Positions 1 through 8,870 of a stretch of DNA of 18,087 nucleotides are shown here, piece by piece; the first letter of the stretch is position 1, and each line of letters starts with the position of its first letter. The notes beneath the pieces were generated by a model. The model searched no databases, was not told the DNA's origin, and was given only the letters and a program-made list of their open reading frames with translations. The stretch covers positions 1-18,087 of the forward strand of contig JAUXHY010000003.1 in assembly GCA_030621275.1 (NCBI GenBank), in the 5' to 3' direction. Origin of the DNA: a bacterium. Lineage in GTDB: Bacteria > Fidelibacterota > Marinisomatia > Marinisomatales > JAHJCW01. The translations under genes were made by a program, and so were the position numbers.

Positions 1-69
1 GGCGCTGATTGGGAAGTTGATGATATTTATGAAGTTGTGCATATTGTTGATGAGTTAAATGGTGTCTAA
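1..69 (+). CDS. C-terminal end of an unidentified protein (truncated by window edge)
   Basis: An open frame enters at base 1 and stops with TAA at 67-69, giving 22 residues that end in HIVDELNGV. The tail is rich in acidic residues. It overlaps the acpS start by 11 bases, which is the same tight packing seen in the next genes and supports it being a real gene end on the same transcript. The fragment is too short to assign a family. pdxJ often lies next to acpS in other bacteria, but this tail does not look like a PdxJ C-terminus. Confidence 0.6.
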   Translation, partial: GADWEVDDIYEVVHIVDELNGV

Positions 70-433
70 TATTTTTATTGGAACAGATATTGTATCTGTT
101 CCTCGGTTAAATAAGACAATTAATTCTTCGCAAGGCGATAAATTTAAAAATCGCATATTTACCGAAGATGAAATCAACTATTGCAGTGATAAAGTTAATT
201 CAATTGTACACTTTGCAGGACGTTTTGCAGCTAAGGAAGCAATAACAAAAGCATTGCTATCCTCCGAAAAAATTGATTCAGTAAAGATGAAATCAATTGA
301 AATAATTTCGGGTAAAAATCGGAAACCGGAAGTAAATTTAACATTAAGTAGTAAGTTACAATTACAATGTAAAGTATCAATTTCACATACTGATGAATAT
401 GCTATTGCATTTGCGTTGTTAGAAATATTATAA
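59..433 (+). CDS. acpS: Holo-[acyl-carrier-protein] synthase (AcpS)
   Basis: AcpS transfers the 4'-phosphopantetheine arm of coenzyme A to the serine of apo-acyl carrier protein in the cytoplasm, activating it for fatty acid synthesis. The 124-residue length is typical of the small AcpS class. The N-terminal GTDIVSVPRL carries the Mg-binding Asp10. RFAAKEAITKAL (residues 55-66) is the family signature with Glu60, and the C-terminal VSISHTDEYAIAFAL is the expected last strand pair. The ATG at 59 places Asp10 as usual in the family. It overlaps the previous gene by 11 bases, and there is no convincing Shine-Dalgarno, which suggests translational coupling. The stop shares one base with the next start (TAATG). 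AcpS beside an NAD(P)HX repair gene is a known arrangement in other bacteria. Confidence 0.95.
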   Translation: MVSNIFIGTDIVSVPRLNKTINSSQGDKFKNRIFTEDEINYCSDKVNSIVHFAGRFAAKEAITKALLSSEKIDSVKMKSIEIISGKNRKPEVNLTLSSKLQLQCKVSISHTDEYAIAFALLEIL

Positions 434-1953
434 TGAGATTATTAACTAAAGAGCAAGCTCGTGAGCTTGATAGGATTGCAATAAAACAAATGGGCATTCC
501 GGGTGTAGATTTAATGGGGAAAGCGGGTTCTGCTGTTGCCGAATATGCGCAAAATTTGATTGCCGGAATCCATAATCCAAAAGTAGCAATTATTTGTGGT
601 AAGGGTAATAATGCGGGTGATGGATATAAAGCAGCATTAGCGCTACAAAAAGTTGGTGTAAACCCGCAAATATTTATAATACCTGATAAAAAAGAAATTA
701 AAGGTGACTCATTATTTTTTTATAAAAAGTGCGTTAAAGAGAATATTGCTCTAGTGCACTCAATGGATCCACCAAAACAAAAATTCGATTTAATTATTGA
801 TGCAGTATTTGGGACAGGTTTTAAGGGAGAATTTCGTACACCTATTGTAGAGTTTGTTAAATGGATTAACAGTCAAAATACCTTGATTTTATCAATAGAT
901 ATACCGTCAGGTGTTAATGCCAATAATGGTAATATCGCAGAAAATGCTATTAGTGCTGATACAACTATAACAATGGGTTTGACAAAAGTTGGAATGACAT
1001 TAGAACCAGGAAAATCGCATTGCGGCGAGATCGTTTCAGTTGATATCGGATTTCCGGATATTTATGATGAACTGACTGGTATGAAATTTAGAATAGAAAA
1101 TGAAGACTTAGCCTATAAATACTTAGAAGCACCTGATGTAAATACTTATAAACACCGACAAGGGAAACTGTTGATAATTGCAGGTTCGAGTGGTATGACT
1201 GGTGCAGCAATATTAGCATCGCTTGGCGCTATTCGCAGTGGGACGGGTTTGGTCACAACATGTGCACCAAAATCTATTAATAATATTTATGAAACAAATA
1301 TTATTGAAGGTCTTACTGTAAGCTGCGAAGATGATGGTAAAGGATATTTTACTAATAAAAATTATGATGAAATCGAAAAATATTTCGATTGGTCAGATAC
1401 TATTTTAATAGGACCGGGTTTAGGACAGAATGGTTTAACAAAAGAATTAGTAAAAAGAATAGTGACGAATTATACTAAACCATTAGTTATTGATGCTGAT
1501 GGTTTAAATTGTTTCGCAGAAAATTTTGAATTATTTAACGAAATAAAAAGTGACTATATAATCACACCTCATTATGGAGAGTTAGCTAGGCTTTTAAATA
1601 CAAACACTTTAAAAATTAGCGATAATTTAATTGAATATTTACAAAAGTTTATGGATGGGTTTAGTGGGACATTAGTTGCTAAGAATGCACCAACATTGAT
1701 TGCACATAAGAATAATGTTGTAGTTAATTCAACAGGAAATCAAGGATTGGCGACGGGTGGTACCGGAGATGTGTTATCAGGTGTGATTGCTAGTTTTGTA
1801 GCACAGGGAATTCCAATATCTGTAGCTGCGGAATTGGGTGTATTTATACACGGAAAAGCAGCAGATTTCTTTGCTGAGAGAAAGGGATATCGTGGTATGA
1901 TTGCATCGGATATATTGGACATGTTACCGCAGACAATAATGATTTATGAGTAA
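433..1953 (+). CDS. nnr: Bifunctional NAD(P)H-hydrate epimerase / ADP-dependent NAD(P)HX dehydratase
   Basis: This enzyme repairs hydrated NADH and NADPH. The N-terminal YjeF_N domain (about residues 1-213) epimerises the R form to the S form. The C-terminal ribokinase-like domain (about 237-505) dehydrates S-NAD(P)HX using ADP. Visible motifs are GKGNNAGDG (56-64), DAVFGTGF starting at Asp123, and DIPSGVN in the first half. The second half has HRQGKLLIIAGSSGMTGAA (from 241), GPGLGQ, DADGLNCFA, TPHYGE and GLATGGTGDVLSG with the probable catalytic Asp446. At 506 residues it matches the full fused form as in E. coli Nnr (YjeF), so neither half is truncated. It starts on the last base of acpS and overlaps the VanZ-like gene by 8 bases. 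Confidence 0.95.
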   Translation: MRLLTKEQARELDRIAIKQMGIPGVDLMGKAGSAVAEYAQNLIAGIHNPKVAIICGKGNNAGDGYKAALALQKVGVNPQIFIIPDKKEIKGDSLFFYKKCVKENIALVHSMDPPKQKFDLIIDAVFGTGFKGEFRTPIVEFVKWINSQNTLILSIDIPSGVNANNGNIAENAISADTTITMGLTKVGMTLEPGKSHCGEIVSVDIGFPDIYDELTGMKFRIENEDLAYKYLEAPDVNTYKHRQGKLLIIAGSSGMTGAAILASLGAIRSGTGLVTTCAPKSINNIYETNIIEGLTVSCEDDGKGYFTNKNYDEIEKYFDWSDTILIGPGLGQNGLTKELVKRIVTNYTKPLVIDADGLNCFAENFELFNEIKSDYIITPHYGELARLLNTNTLKISDNLIEYLQKFMDGFSGTLVAKNAPTLIAHKNNVVVNSTGNQGLATGGTGDVLSGVIASFVAQGIPISVAAELGVFIHGKAADFFAERKGYRGMIASDILDMLPQTIMIYE

Positions 1954-2302
1954 AAAAGTTTTTCGAATTTTATTAATTGTATATCTTTTTGCAATATTAG
2001 CTGTATCTACAATTCCGGGTAGAAGAATACCGGAACTGGATTTATGGTCATTTGATAAAATGCTACATATTATTGAATATTTCATTTTAGCGTTTTTAGC
2101 GATTAACGTCATTGGAAAAGTTTCAACGACTAGTGTTATTGTGATTATAGTTATCGGAAGCATCTACGGTGGATTTAATGAAATATGGCAGGGGTTAGTT
2201 GCAAATAGATTTGCGTGTATTTATGATGCAATTGCGAATGGAATTGGGATGATTATTGGTAGCATTGTAACTGTAAAATTCTTATTACTAAAACATGATT
2301 GA
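1946..2302 (+). CDS. VanZ-family small membrane protein
   Basis: This 118-residue integral membrane protein has about four hydrophobic segments (roughly 5-23, 40-56, 61-76 and 95-113). Features typical of the VanZ-like family are the DKMLHIIEYF stretch (37-46) after a short extramembrane loop, GGFNEIWQ (75-82, with Glu79 and Gln82) and DAIANGIG (94-101, with Asp94 and Asn98). VanZ was named for low-level teicoplanin resistance, but most chromosomal short VanZ-like proteins have no assigned function, so a resistance role is not implied. The gene overlaps its neighbours by 8 bases at each end, so it sits inside the transcript between nnr and recN and is probably expressed by translational coupling. 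Confidence 0.85.
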   Translation: MSKKVFRILLIVYLFAILAVSTIPGRRIPELDLWSFDKMLHIIEYFILAFLAINVIGKVSTTSVIVIIVIGSIYGGFNEIWQGLVANRFACIYDAIANGIGMIIGSIVTVKFLLLKHD

Positions 2303-3893
2303 AAAACTATATATCAAGGATTTTGCAATCGTGGATGAAATGGAAATTTCATTTAAAGAAGGTTTAACGGTTATTACTGGTGAAACTGGTTCGGGAAAAT
2401 CAATATTACTACAAGCACTAAATGCATCACTAGGTGGCAAAGTTTCTAAAACGATGGTTAGGAGTAACACCGACAGAGCCGTCGTTGAAACTAAACTTAA
2501 TTTAACTACATATCGTCGAGTAATAAATAAAAGTGGTAGAGCGAAGTCATATTTAAATGATGAACCATTTACCGAAAACGATTATCGGAATGTATGTTCA
2601 TCATTGGTAGATTTTCATGGTCAACATGAACAACAATATATAATGAATGAAGCCTCACACATTGATTATCTTGATGCGTATTGTGGGATAAATACAATAG
2701 TTGAAAATTGTACTGAATTATTTAATTCAATCAAACAGAATTCAAAACTATTATCCGACTTATCAGAAAAAAAACAAAGTGCTGAACAACATAAGGAATT
2801 ATTATCTTTTCAGGTCAATGAAATTTCTACCATAAATCCGGAATCGGATGAAGACATTAATTTAGAAAAAGAATTGCAGACTTTAAAACATCTTGATGAA
2901 TTAGTTGAAACTGCCAATCGACTATCTTTGGAATTAACCGATGATGATGAATCAATTTATAATAGAATATCTTCATCCTTAATTGCACTTGAAAAATTGG
3001 TTAATATTGATCGGAAACTGGGGGAATATTCGGAACTAATTAGATCTGCTTCCCTTAACGTACAGGATACTTCAGCAGGTTTAAACGACTATGTAAATTC
3101 TCTTAATCATGATAAAAATAGACTAATTGAAATTCAAGATCGCTTAGGAGCGATTGATGGTTTGAAACGGAAATATGGTGGTTCTATTGATGCTATCTTG
3201 AATACAAAGAACCAAATGATAGAGGATCTAAATAATATTTCTTCATTAGATGAAGATATAAAAAAAATACAAAAAACAATATCTGTGGATAAAACAACTT
3301 ATCAAAAATTAGCTGAAGAAATCCATAATGAGAGAGAACATGGATCCAAGATATTATCAAAAGCGGTTGAAAAAGAAATGTTACAGTTAAATATGCAAGA
3401 AGCAAGATTTGAAATTCAAATCACGCAAAAATATATACATGATTCATTTGCAGTTTATAATGGTAAATCTGTCTTTGCCAATGAAAAAGGATTTGACACC
3501 ATTCAATTTTTGTTAAGTGCAAATCCCGGCGAACGATTAAAACCACTTGTAGAAATTGCTTCGGGTGGTGAAATTTCTAGGATTATGTTGGCAATAAAAA
3601 CTGTATTTCAAAATAATGATCCAATTGATTCATTAGTTTTTGATGAAATTGATAGTGGAATTTCCGGTGTAGCAGCAGAAAAAGTAGCAAAAAGTTTGGT
3701 GAATCTTGCTAAGACTAAACAAGTTATTTGTATTACCCATTTACCACAAATTGCTCAAAGTGCAAGAAGTCATTTGCATATTTCCAAGTCGATTAAAAAT
3801 GGTAAAACCATTGTTACAGGTAATTATCTAAATGATAATGAGAGGAAACAGGCTATTTATCAATTATCAGTAGGTGAACAAGTATTTAATTAA
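2295..3893 (+). CDS. recN: DNA repair protein RecN
   Basis: RecN is an SMC-like ATPase that gathers DNA ends during RecA-dependent double-strand break repair. The 532-residue protein has the full layout. Walker A is GETGSGKS (29-36) in the N-terminal half-ATPase, and the RecN-typical DFHGQHEQQ follows. A long helical, coiled-coil-prone middle spans about 150-370. The ABC signature is SGGEISRIMLA (from Ser423), Walker B is LVFDEIDSGISG with Asp450/Glu451, and the H-loop is ITHLPQIAQ with His482. It is slightly shorter than E. coli RecN (about 553) with no missing motif. Its ATG lies inside the last codons of the VanZ-like gene (8-base overlap). SOS control is common elsewhere, but no LexA-box-like palindrome is visible immediately upstream. 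Confidence 0.96.
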   Translation: MIEKLYIKDFAIVDEMEISFKEGLTVITGETGSGKSILLQALNASLGGKVSKTMVRSNTDRAVVETKLNLTTYRRVINKSGRAKSYLNDEPFTENDYRNVCSSLVDFHGQHEQQYIMNEASHIDYLDAYCGINTIVENCTELFNSIKQNSKLLSDLSEKKQSAEQHKELLSFQVNEISTINPESDEDINLEKELQTLKHLDELVETANRLSLELTDDDESIYNRISSSLIALEKLVNIDRKLGEYSELIRSASLNVQDTSAGLNDYVNSLNHDKNRLIEIQDRLGAIDGLKRKYGGSIDAILNTKNQMIEDLNNISSLDEDIKKIQKTISVDKTTYQKLAEEIHNEREHGSKILSKAVEKEMLQLNMQEARFEIQITQKYIHDSFAVYNGKSVFANEKGFDTIQFLLSANPGERLKPLVEIASGGEISRIMLAIKTVFQNNDPIDSLVFDEIDSGISGVAAEKVAKSLVNLAKTKQVICITHLPQIAQSARSHLHISKSIKNGKTIVTGNYLNDNERKQAIYQLSVGEQVFN

Positions 3894-3911
3894 AAATCTA
3901 TATAAAATAAG

Positions 3912-5168
3912 ATGGAAAAATTAGTAATAGAAGGAAATCATCAGTTAAAAGGTGAGGTTCAAATAAGCGGTGCAAAGAATGCCGTATTACCCGTCATGGC
4001 AGCTGCTTTATTGGCAGCGGGTGAAACCAAAATAAATCGTGTTCCAGATTTAAGAGATACGCGTACAATGGCGAAATTATTAGGAGTGCTAGGTGTCCAA
4101 ATTCAGTTTACTAGTAATAAAATGCAAATCGATGCCACGACAATTGATAGACCAATTGCGCCATATGATTTAGTTAATAAGATGCGCGCATCGTTTTACG
4201 TATTAGGACCGCTAGTAGCACGCTTTGGAAAAGCGATTGTATCCTTACCGGGTGGGTGTGCTTGGGGTCCGAGACCAGTAGATTATCATCTCAAAGGATT
4301 AGAAAAATTAGGTGCTAAAATCGAACTGGAGGGCGGTGATATTATTGCTAAATCGAAGAAGCTAATTGGGAATAATATTCGATTTGATTTTCCATCTGTA
4401 GGGGCAACTGGAAATATAATTATGGCAGCAGTTCTTGCAAGAGGCGAAACAAAAATTACCAATGCAGCCAAGGAACCCGAAATTGTACAATTATGTGAAT
4501 TTTTGGTATCAATGGGTGCAAAAATAGATGGAATTGGGACTACAGAAATAACAATTGAGGGAGTTGATGAACTTTTTCCACAAGAAGTATCAGTAATTCC
4601 AGATAGAATAGAAGCGGGAACTTTTTTAATTGCCGGAGCTGCACTTGGAAAAATCACATTGAAAAACACAATACCCGAGCATTTGTCGGCTGTTATTGAA
4701 AAAATAATCGAAGTTGGCGCAGAAGTAGTGATTGACAAAAACGATATTACTGTAAAACGTGCTAAGAAAATAAATGCAATTGATGTAACAACTGCTGTAT
4801 ATCCTGGATTTGCAACCGATTTACAGGCCCAATGGATTGCCTTAATGAGTGTTGCTACAGGCTCATCAATAGTTACTGATACAATTTATAATGATCGATT
4901 TAGCCACGTGCCAGAATTAAATCGCTTAGGAGCAAACATTACTGTCGAGGGAAATTCTGCTATAGTGCGAGGTGTAAAAGAAATAATTGGTGCAAAAGTA
5001 CGATCTACAGATATTCGTGCAAGTGCTTCACTTATTATAGCAGGTTTAATGGCAAAAGGAGTTACAGAGGTGAATCATATACACCATATAGATCGTGGTT
5101 ATGAAAAAATCGAGAATAAATTTGCTCAATTAGGCGCAAAGATAAAGCGTATTTCATTAGATGATTGA
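3912..5168 (+). CDS. murA: UDP-N-acetylglucosamine 1-carboxyvinyltransferase (MurA)
   Basis: MurA transfers enolpyruvate from phosphoenolpyruvate to UDP-GlcNAc, the first committed step of peptidoglycan synthesis in the cytoplasm. The 418 residues match the family length. SGAKNAVLPVMAAAL carries Lys22 and Asn23. The loop LPGGCAWGPRPVDYH carries the active-site Cys116, so the fosfomycin-sensitive cysteine form is predicted. FATDLQAQW has the base Asp303, and IRASASLIIAGL followed by HIDRGYEKIE is the typical C-terminus. A Trp occupies the position just after Cys-Ala where many homologues have Ile. The start is fixed by the conserved N-terminus, although the upstream Shine-Dalgarno is weak. It begins 18 bases after recN and is probably in the same transcript. 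Confidence 0.97.
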   Translation: MEKLVIEGNHQLKGEVQISGAKNAVLPVMAAALLAAGETKINRVPDLRDTRTMAKLLGVLGVQIQFTSNKMQIDATTIDRPIAPYDLVNKMRASFYVLGPLVARFGKAIVSLPGGCAWGPRPVDYHLKGLEKLGAKIELEGGDIIAKSKKLIGNNIRFDFPSVGATGNIIMAAVLARGETKITNAAKEPEIVQLCEFLVSMGAKIDGIGTTEITIEGVDELFPQEVSVIPDRIEAGTFLIAGAALGKITLKNTIPEHLSAVIEKIIEVGAEVVIDKNDITVKRAKKINAIDVTTAVYPGFATDLQAQWIALMSVATGSSIVTDTIYNDRFSHVPELNRLGANITVEGNSAIVRGVKEIIGAKVRSTDIRASASLIIAGLMAKGVTEVNHIHHIDRGYEKIENKFAQLGAKIKRISLDD

Positions 5169-5228
5169 TTCTTTTGGTATCAAGTTATTTGCTGTTAAAT
5201 TTGACTTTAAAACTCTAGAGGGTATTAA

Positions 5229-6575
5229 ATGAGGATAGTTATAATTGGTGTGGGTGAAGTTGGTTTTCATGTTGCAAAAGCCTTGAGCCAAGAAGACTTT
5301 GATATAACTGTGATCGACAATGATCCTGAAAAATGCCGTCGAGCTTCCGAGCATTTAGATGTAATAGTTGTCCAAGGAAACGGAGCAAGTCCAAAAAATT
5401 TAGTTGAGGCAAATGTTGATAAAGCAGATTATGTATTCGCATTAACAAGAATTGATGAAGTAAATCTTATTGCATCGCAACAGGCAAGACAATTAGGTGC
5501 CAATAAAGTAATAGCTCGACTTCGTAATCAGCAATATAGTGATACAAGTTCCATAATTAAACCTGAAAAATTTGGAATTGATTTAGTAATTCACCCAGAA
5601 AAAGAAGCATGTTCAGAAATTGTAAGATTAGTTGAACATTCATATGCGACACAAGTAATGGATTTTGAAGGTGGAAGATTAAAAATGATTGGTATTCAAA
5701 TCCCTTACAATAATCACATTATTGGACGTTCAGTTAAGGAAATATGTGATGATAGTAAGGAAGTAAAATTTGGTATCGTATCTGTAATACGTCGAAATAA
5801 AACTATTGTACCGTGGGGAGATTTCATTTTTGAACCAAATGATAGAGCCTATTTTTTAATTAAAACTAAAAATCTTGATGAATTATTAAATATACTTAGC
5901 ATTAATAATCATAAATCTAATCGAATAATGATTTTTGGCGGTGAAAAAATCGGGTACTCTGTAGCTGAGATATTACAAAAGGAAAAATCAATTAGATTAA
6001 TTGATAACAGAAGAAGAAGGTCCGAACAAATTGCCGCAAATTTATCCGATACTATGGTTATTAATGCTGATGGAACTGATTTGGAGTTTCTTAAATCAGA
6101 AAATATTCAAGAGGTAGAAAGTTTTATTGCTGTTACAAAGGATGAGAAAATAAATATATTAGGCGGAATCCTTGCTCATCAATTAGGGGCTAAACAAACC
6201 ATAATCCATATTAATACGACTGAATATTTACCGTTGTTACAGGAATTAGGAATCGGATCGGTTGTAAGTAAAAATATGGCTACAGTTAATAAGATAATAC
6301 GAAAAATATACAGCGATAAAACTGAAACTGACCTTATCGCTTTTGAAGAGATGGATGTAGACGTAATTGAGTTACAAGCCCAAGTTGGAAGTAAAGTTAC
6401 CCAAAAATCACTTGAGGAAATTGATTTTCCAAGTGATAGTATCGTTGGAGTCATTAACCATCATGGTAATTTGAGTATTGCTCGAGGTAATTCAATAATA
6501 ACTGAAGAAGATACTGTATTAGTATTCTCAAAAACTAAAGCTATACCAAAGATTCGCAGTTTATTTGGTCTTTAA
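5229..6575 (+). CDS. trkA: Trk K+ uptake system regulatory subunit TrkA
   Basis: TrkA is the cytoplasmic nucleotide-binding ring that gates the TrkH potassium channel. The 448-residue protein has two RCK-N/RCK-C repeats. The first Rossmann motif is GVGEVG (7-12), with Asp30 closing the second strand in TVIDNDPEKC. The second repeat begins near residue 232 with IMIFGGEKIG, followed by LIDNRRRR (Asp259). In the second motif the middle glycine of the GxGxxG pattern is Glu239, so its NAD(H) site may be weakened. TrkA-C domains lie around 130-225 and 365-447. An AGAGGG stretch ends 6 bases before the ATG and serves as RBS. The 60-base gap from murA has no terminator. The stop shares its last base with the trkH start, the usual trkA-trkH pairing. 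Confidence 0.95.
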   Translation: MRIVIIGVGEVGFHVAKALSQEDFDITVIDNDPEKCRRASEHLDVIVVQGNGASPKNLVEANVDKADYVFALTRIDEVNLIASQQARQLGANKVIARLRNQQYSDTSSIIKPEKFGIDLVIHPEKEACSEIVRLVEHSYATQVMDFEGGRLKMIGIQIPYNNHIIGRSVKEICDDSKEVKFGIVSVIRRNKTIVPWGDFIFEPNDRAYFLIKTKNLDELLNILSINNHKSNRIMIFGGEKIGYSVAEILQKEKSIRLIDNRRRRSEQIAANLSDTMVINADGTDLEFLKSENIQEVESFIAVTKDEKINILGGILAHQLGAKQTIIHINTTEYLPLLQELGIGSVVSKNMATVNKIIRKIYSDKTETDLIAFEEMDVDVIELQAQVGSKVTQKSLEEIDFPSDSIVGVINHHGNLSIARGNSIITEEDTVLVFSKTKAIPKIRSLFGL

Positions 6576-8044
6576 TGAATAAAAAGACAATCCTAAATAT
6601 CCTTGGTGCTCAAATCGGACTGTTGAGTATTGCCTTATTAATTCCGGCTTTCATTTCTTTGGGATATCAAGAAAATGATTTCAGAAGTTTTTTATTATCA
6701 GCAAGTATAGCTTTTATTATTGGAATTCCATTATGGTATTTTACAAGAAAAAGTAAAACTCTGTCCACTAAAGACGGGTTCCTGATTGTTACGGCTGCGT
6801 GGATAATTACTGCAATAATTGGCGCTTTACCATTTTATTTTAGCGGAACAATTCCAAATATTACCGATGCTTTTTTTGAATCAATGTCCGGTGTTACAAC
6901 AACCGGGGCAACAATTATCGGTAATCCGAGAACACTTCCGAATCTTCCCAATGGAGTAGAAAGTTTACCACATGGAATTCTGTTTTGGAGATCATTTATT
7001 CAATGGATCGGTGGAATGGGAATTATTGTATTCACTATAGCAGTATTACCATTATTGGGAATCGGTGGCGTACAAATGTTCAAAGCGGAAGTTCCCGGTC
7101 CTGTATCAGATAAATTACGTCCACGAGTAAAAGAAACAGCTAAAATATTATGGTTAGTTTATGTTGGGTTTACAGCATTAGAAGCACTATTGCTCGGACT
7201 CGGTGGAATGACCTGGTTCGATGCTATATGTCACGCCTTTACAACAATGCCTACCGGAGGATTTTCAACTTCGAATGCAAGTATTGCCGGCTGGACGAGT
7301 TCAGCAATTCATTATGTAATTGTATTTTTTATGCTAATGGCTGGAATAAATTTTTCACTTCATTTTAAAGCTATGTCGGGAAATGTAAAATCATATTTCC
7401 GAGATTACGAATTCAAGATTTATATTGGAATTATTCTTTTGGTTACCTTTGGAATATTTATAATTGTTAGTTTGAGTGATGGCGGATTTTCACATATTAA
7501 ATTCAGAGATTCGTTATTCCAAACAGTTTCAATAATTACAACTACGGGATATGGAACTTATGACTACGAATTGTGGAGTTATTTTATTCAGTTTACGCTT
7601 GTAGGACTAATGTTTCTTGGAGCAATGGGTGGGTCAACCGGAGGTGGCATGAAACTGATACGCGTTTTTCTAATTATTAAACACAGTATTATGGAAACTC
7701 GCCGATTATTACATGCAAGGGCAATTATTCCAATTAGAATTGGAAATCGGTATATTGATGAAAGCATAATTCGAAATACGTTAGGATTTTTCCTATTTTA
7801 TATGGCAATATTTTCTCTTACTGCAACAGCGTTAACAGCGATGGGTATTGATATAACATCTGCGATCGGAGCTGCTGCATCGGCAGTTGGGAATATTGGT
7901 CCTGCACTAGGAAACTTTGGACCTACGGACAATTATGCATTATTGCCCGATATTGGAAAATGGATTTTGTCATTTGCAATGTTATTAGGGCGATTAGAAA
8001 TATTTACGGTACTTATTCTATTTAGTCGCACATATTGGAGATAA
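6575..8044 (+). CDS. trkH: Trk K+ uptake system pore-forming subunit TrkH
   Basis: TrkH is the inner-membrane potassium channel subunit (SKT superfamily) that works with the TrkA ring encoded just upstream. The 489-residue protein is strongly hydrophobic. It shows the four pore-loop selectivity filters: SGVTTTGATI (TTTG 108-111), TTMPTGGFS (223-231), ITTTGYGTY (TTTG 322-325) and VGNIGPALG (438-446). Each has the glycine that lines the K+ filter. The long second loop between the first two filters contains GGMGIIVF and the VPGPVSDKLRPR segment typical of TrkH/TrkG rather than KtrB. The start codon overlaps the trkA stop by one base, so expression is probably coupled. Confidence 0.96.
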   Translation: MNKKTILNILGAQIGLLSIALLIPAFISLGYQENDFRSFLLSASIAFIIGIPLWYFTRKSKTLSTKDGFLIVTAAWIITAIIGALPFYFSGTIPNITDAFFESMSGVTTTGATIIGNPRTLPNLPNGVESLPHGILFWRSFIQWIGGMGIIVFTIAVLPLLGIGGVQMFKAEVPGPVSDKLRPRVKETAKILWLVYVGFTALEALLLGLGGMTWFDAICHAFTTMPTGGFSTSNASIAGWTSSAIHYVIVFFMLMAGINFSLHFKAMSGNVKSYFRDYEFKIYIGIILLVTFGIFIIVSLSDGGFSHIKFRDSLFQTVSIITTTGYGTYDYELWSYFIQFTLVGLMFLGAMGGSTGGGMKLIRVFLIIKHSIMETRRLLHARAIIPIRIGNRYIDESIIRNTLGFFLFYMAIFSLTATALTAMGIDITSAIGAAASAVGNIGPALGNFGPTDNYALLPDIGKWILSFAMLLGRLEIFTVLILFSRTYWR

Positions 8045-8059
8045 ACTTAGGAGAATTTT

Positions 8060-8833
8060 ATGAATTTTATAAAAGTTGACATTAATAATTATATTGCTAC
8101 AATTATAATAAATCGCTCTGAAGTGCTTAATGCTATGAATAAAGTCGTAGTTGCCGAACTAAAAAAAGTAATGGAAGATTGTGAAGAGAATAATGATGTT
8201 GGCGTAATTGTTATTACAGGTAGTGGTGATAAGGCATTCGTTGCTGGCGCAGATATCAAATCTATGCAAAAAATGTCCGGACGGGAAGCATTGGAATTTA
8301 GTCGGGAAGGTCAGGATATGACAATGGTGATAGAAAACTCTCCCAAACCGGTAATTGCTGCTATAAATGGATTTGCCTTAGGTGGTGGTTGTGAAATTGC
8401 ATTGGCCTGTGATATGCGTATCGCATCGGAAAATGCGAAATTTTCACAACCTGAAGTTGCCCTTGGTATCATTCCTGGATGGGGTGGTACACAGAGGTTG
8501 CCTCGTTTAATAGGAAAAGGACGAGCAATTGAAATGATTGCCGGTGGTAAAATGATAGATGCAGAGGAAGCTTTACGGATCGGACTTGTGAATCACATAG
8601 TACCGCAATCGGAATTATTAGACGAAGCGCTATCATTGGCAAAATCTATTATAAAAAATGGCCCGGCGGCGGTTGGAGCAGCCTTAAAATGTATACATAA
8701 GGGTTATGACAAAGATTTGGAAAATGGACTGGATATTGAGCTAAACGCATTTGCGGAATTGTTTGAAACCGATGAACAACGCGAGGGGACAACCGCTTTT
8801 GTCGAAAAAAGAAAACCAAATTTTAGAAAATAG
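8060..8833 (+). CDS. Enoyl-CoA hydratase / crotonase-family protein
   Basis: A 257-residue crotonase-fold enzyme, predicted to add water across trans-2-enoyl-CoA (a short-chain hydratase or crotonase reaction). Motifs are AFVAGADIKSM for CoA and oxyanion binding, GFALGGGCEIALACDMRIA with Glu112, and FSQPEVALGIIPGWGGTQRL with Glu132. The two glutamates are 20 residues apart, as in rat mitochondrial hydratase (Glu144/Glu164), which supports true hydratase chemistry over other crotonase-fold reactions. A clear AGGAG (8049-8053) lies 6 bases before the ATG. The gene follows trkH by 15 bases and precedes two epimerase genes. Substrate chain length cannot be read from the sequence; beta-oxidation or crotonyl-CoA metabolism are the likeliest roles. 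Confidence 0.9.
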   Translation: MNFIKVDINNYIATIIINRSEVLNAMNKVVVAELKKVMEDCEENNDVGVIVITGSGDKAFVAGADIKSMQKMSGREALEFSREGQDMTMVIENSPKPVIAAINGFALGGGCEIALACDMRIASENAKFSQPEVALGIIPGWGGTQRLPRLIGKGRAIEMIAGGKMIDAEEALRIGLVNHIVPQSELLDEALSLAKSIIKNGPAAVGAALKCIHKGYDKDLENGLDIELNAFAELFETDEQREGTTAFVEKRKPNFRK

Positions 8834-8870
8834 TTTATAAATATGTTCTTCCTCTAATTCAATAACAATT

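Noticed and set aside
1924..2163. 79-codon minus-strand frame across the nnr-VanZ junction
   Set aside because: It is antisense to two well-supported genes, and there is no RBS or recognisable domain.
1946..2302. Glycopeptide (teicoplanin) resistance gene vanZ
   Set aside because: Only the broad VanZ-like fold is recognisable and no other van genes are present. Short chromosomal VanZ-like proteins are common and mostly uncharacterised.
4286..4738. 150-codon open frame on the minus strand
   Set aside because: It lies entirely inside murA, which has every catalytic motif in place. The antisense peptide is Ser/Ile/Pro-rich without any family pattern, as expected for a shadow frame.
5201..5228. 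TTGACT / TATTAA promoter-like pair before trkA
   Set aside because: The -10-like hexamer touches the ATG, so transcription would start inside the gene. Co-transcription from murA is more likely.
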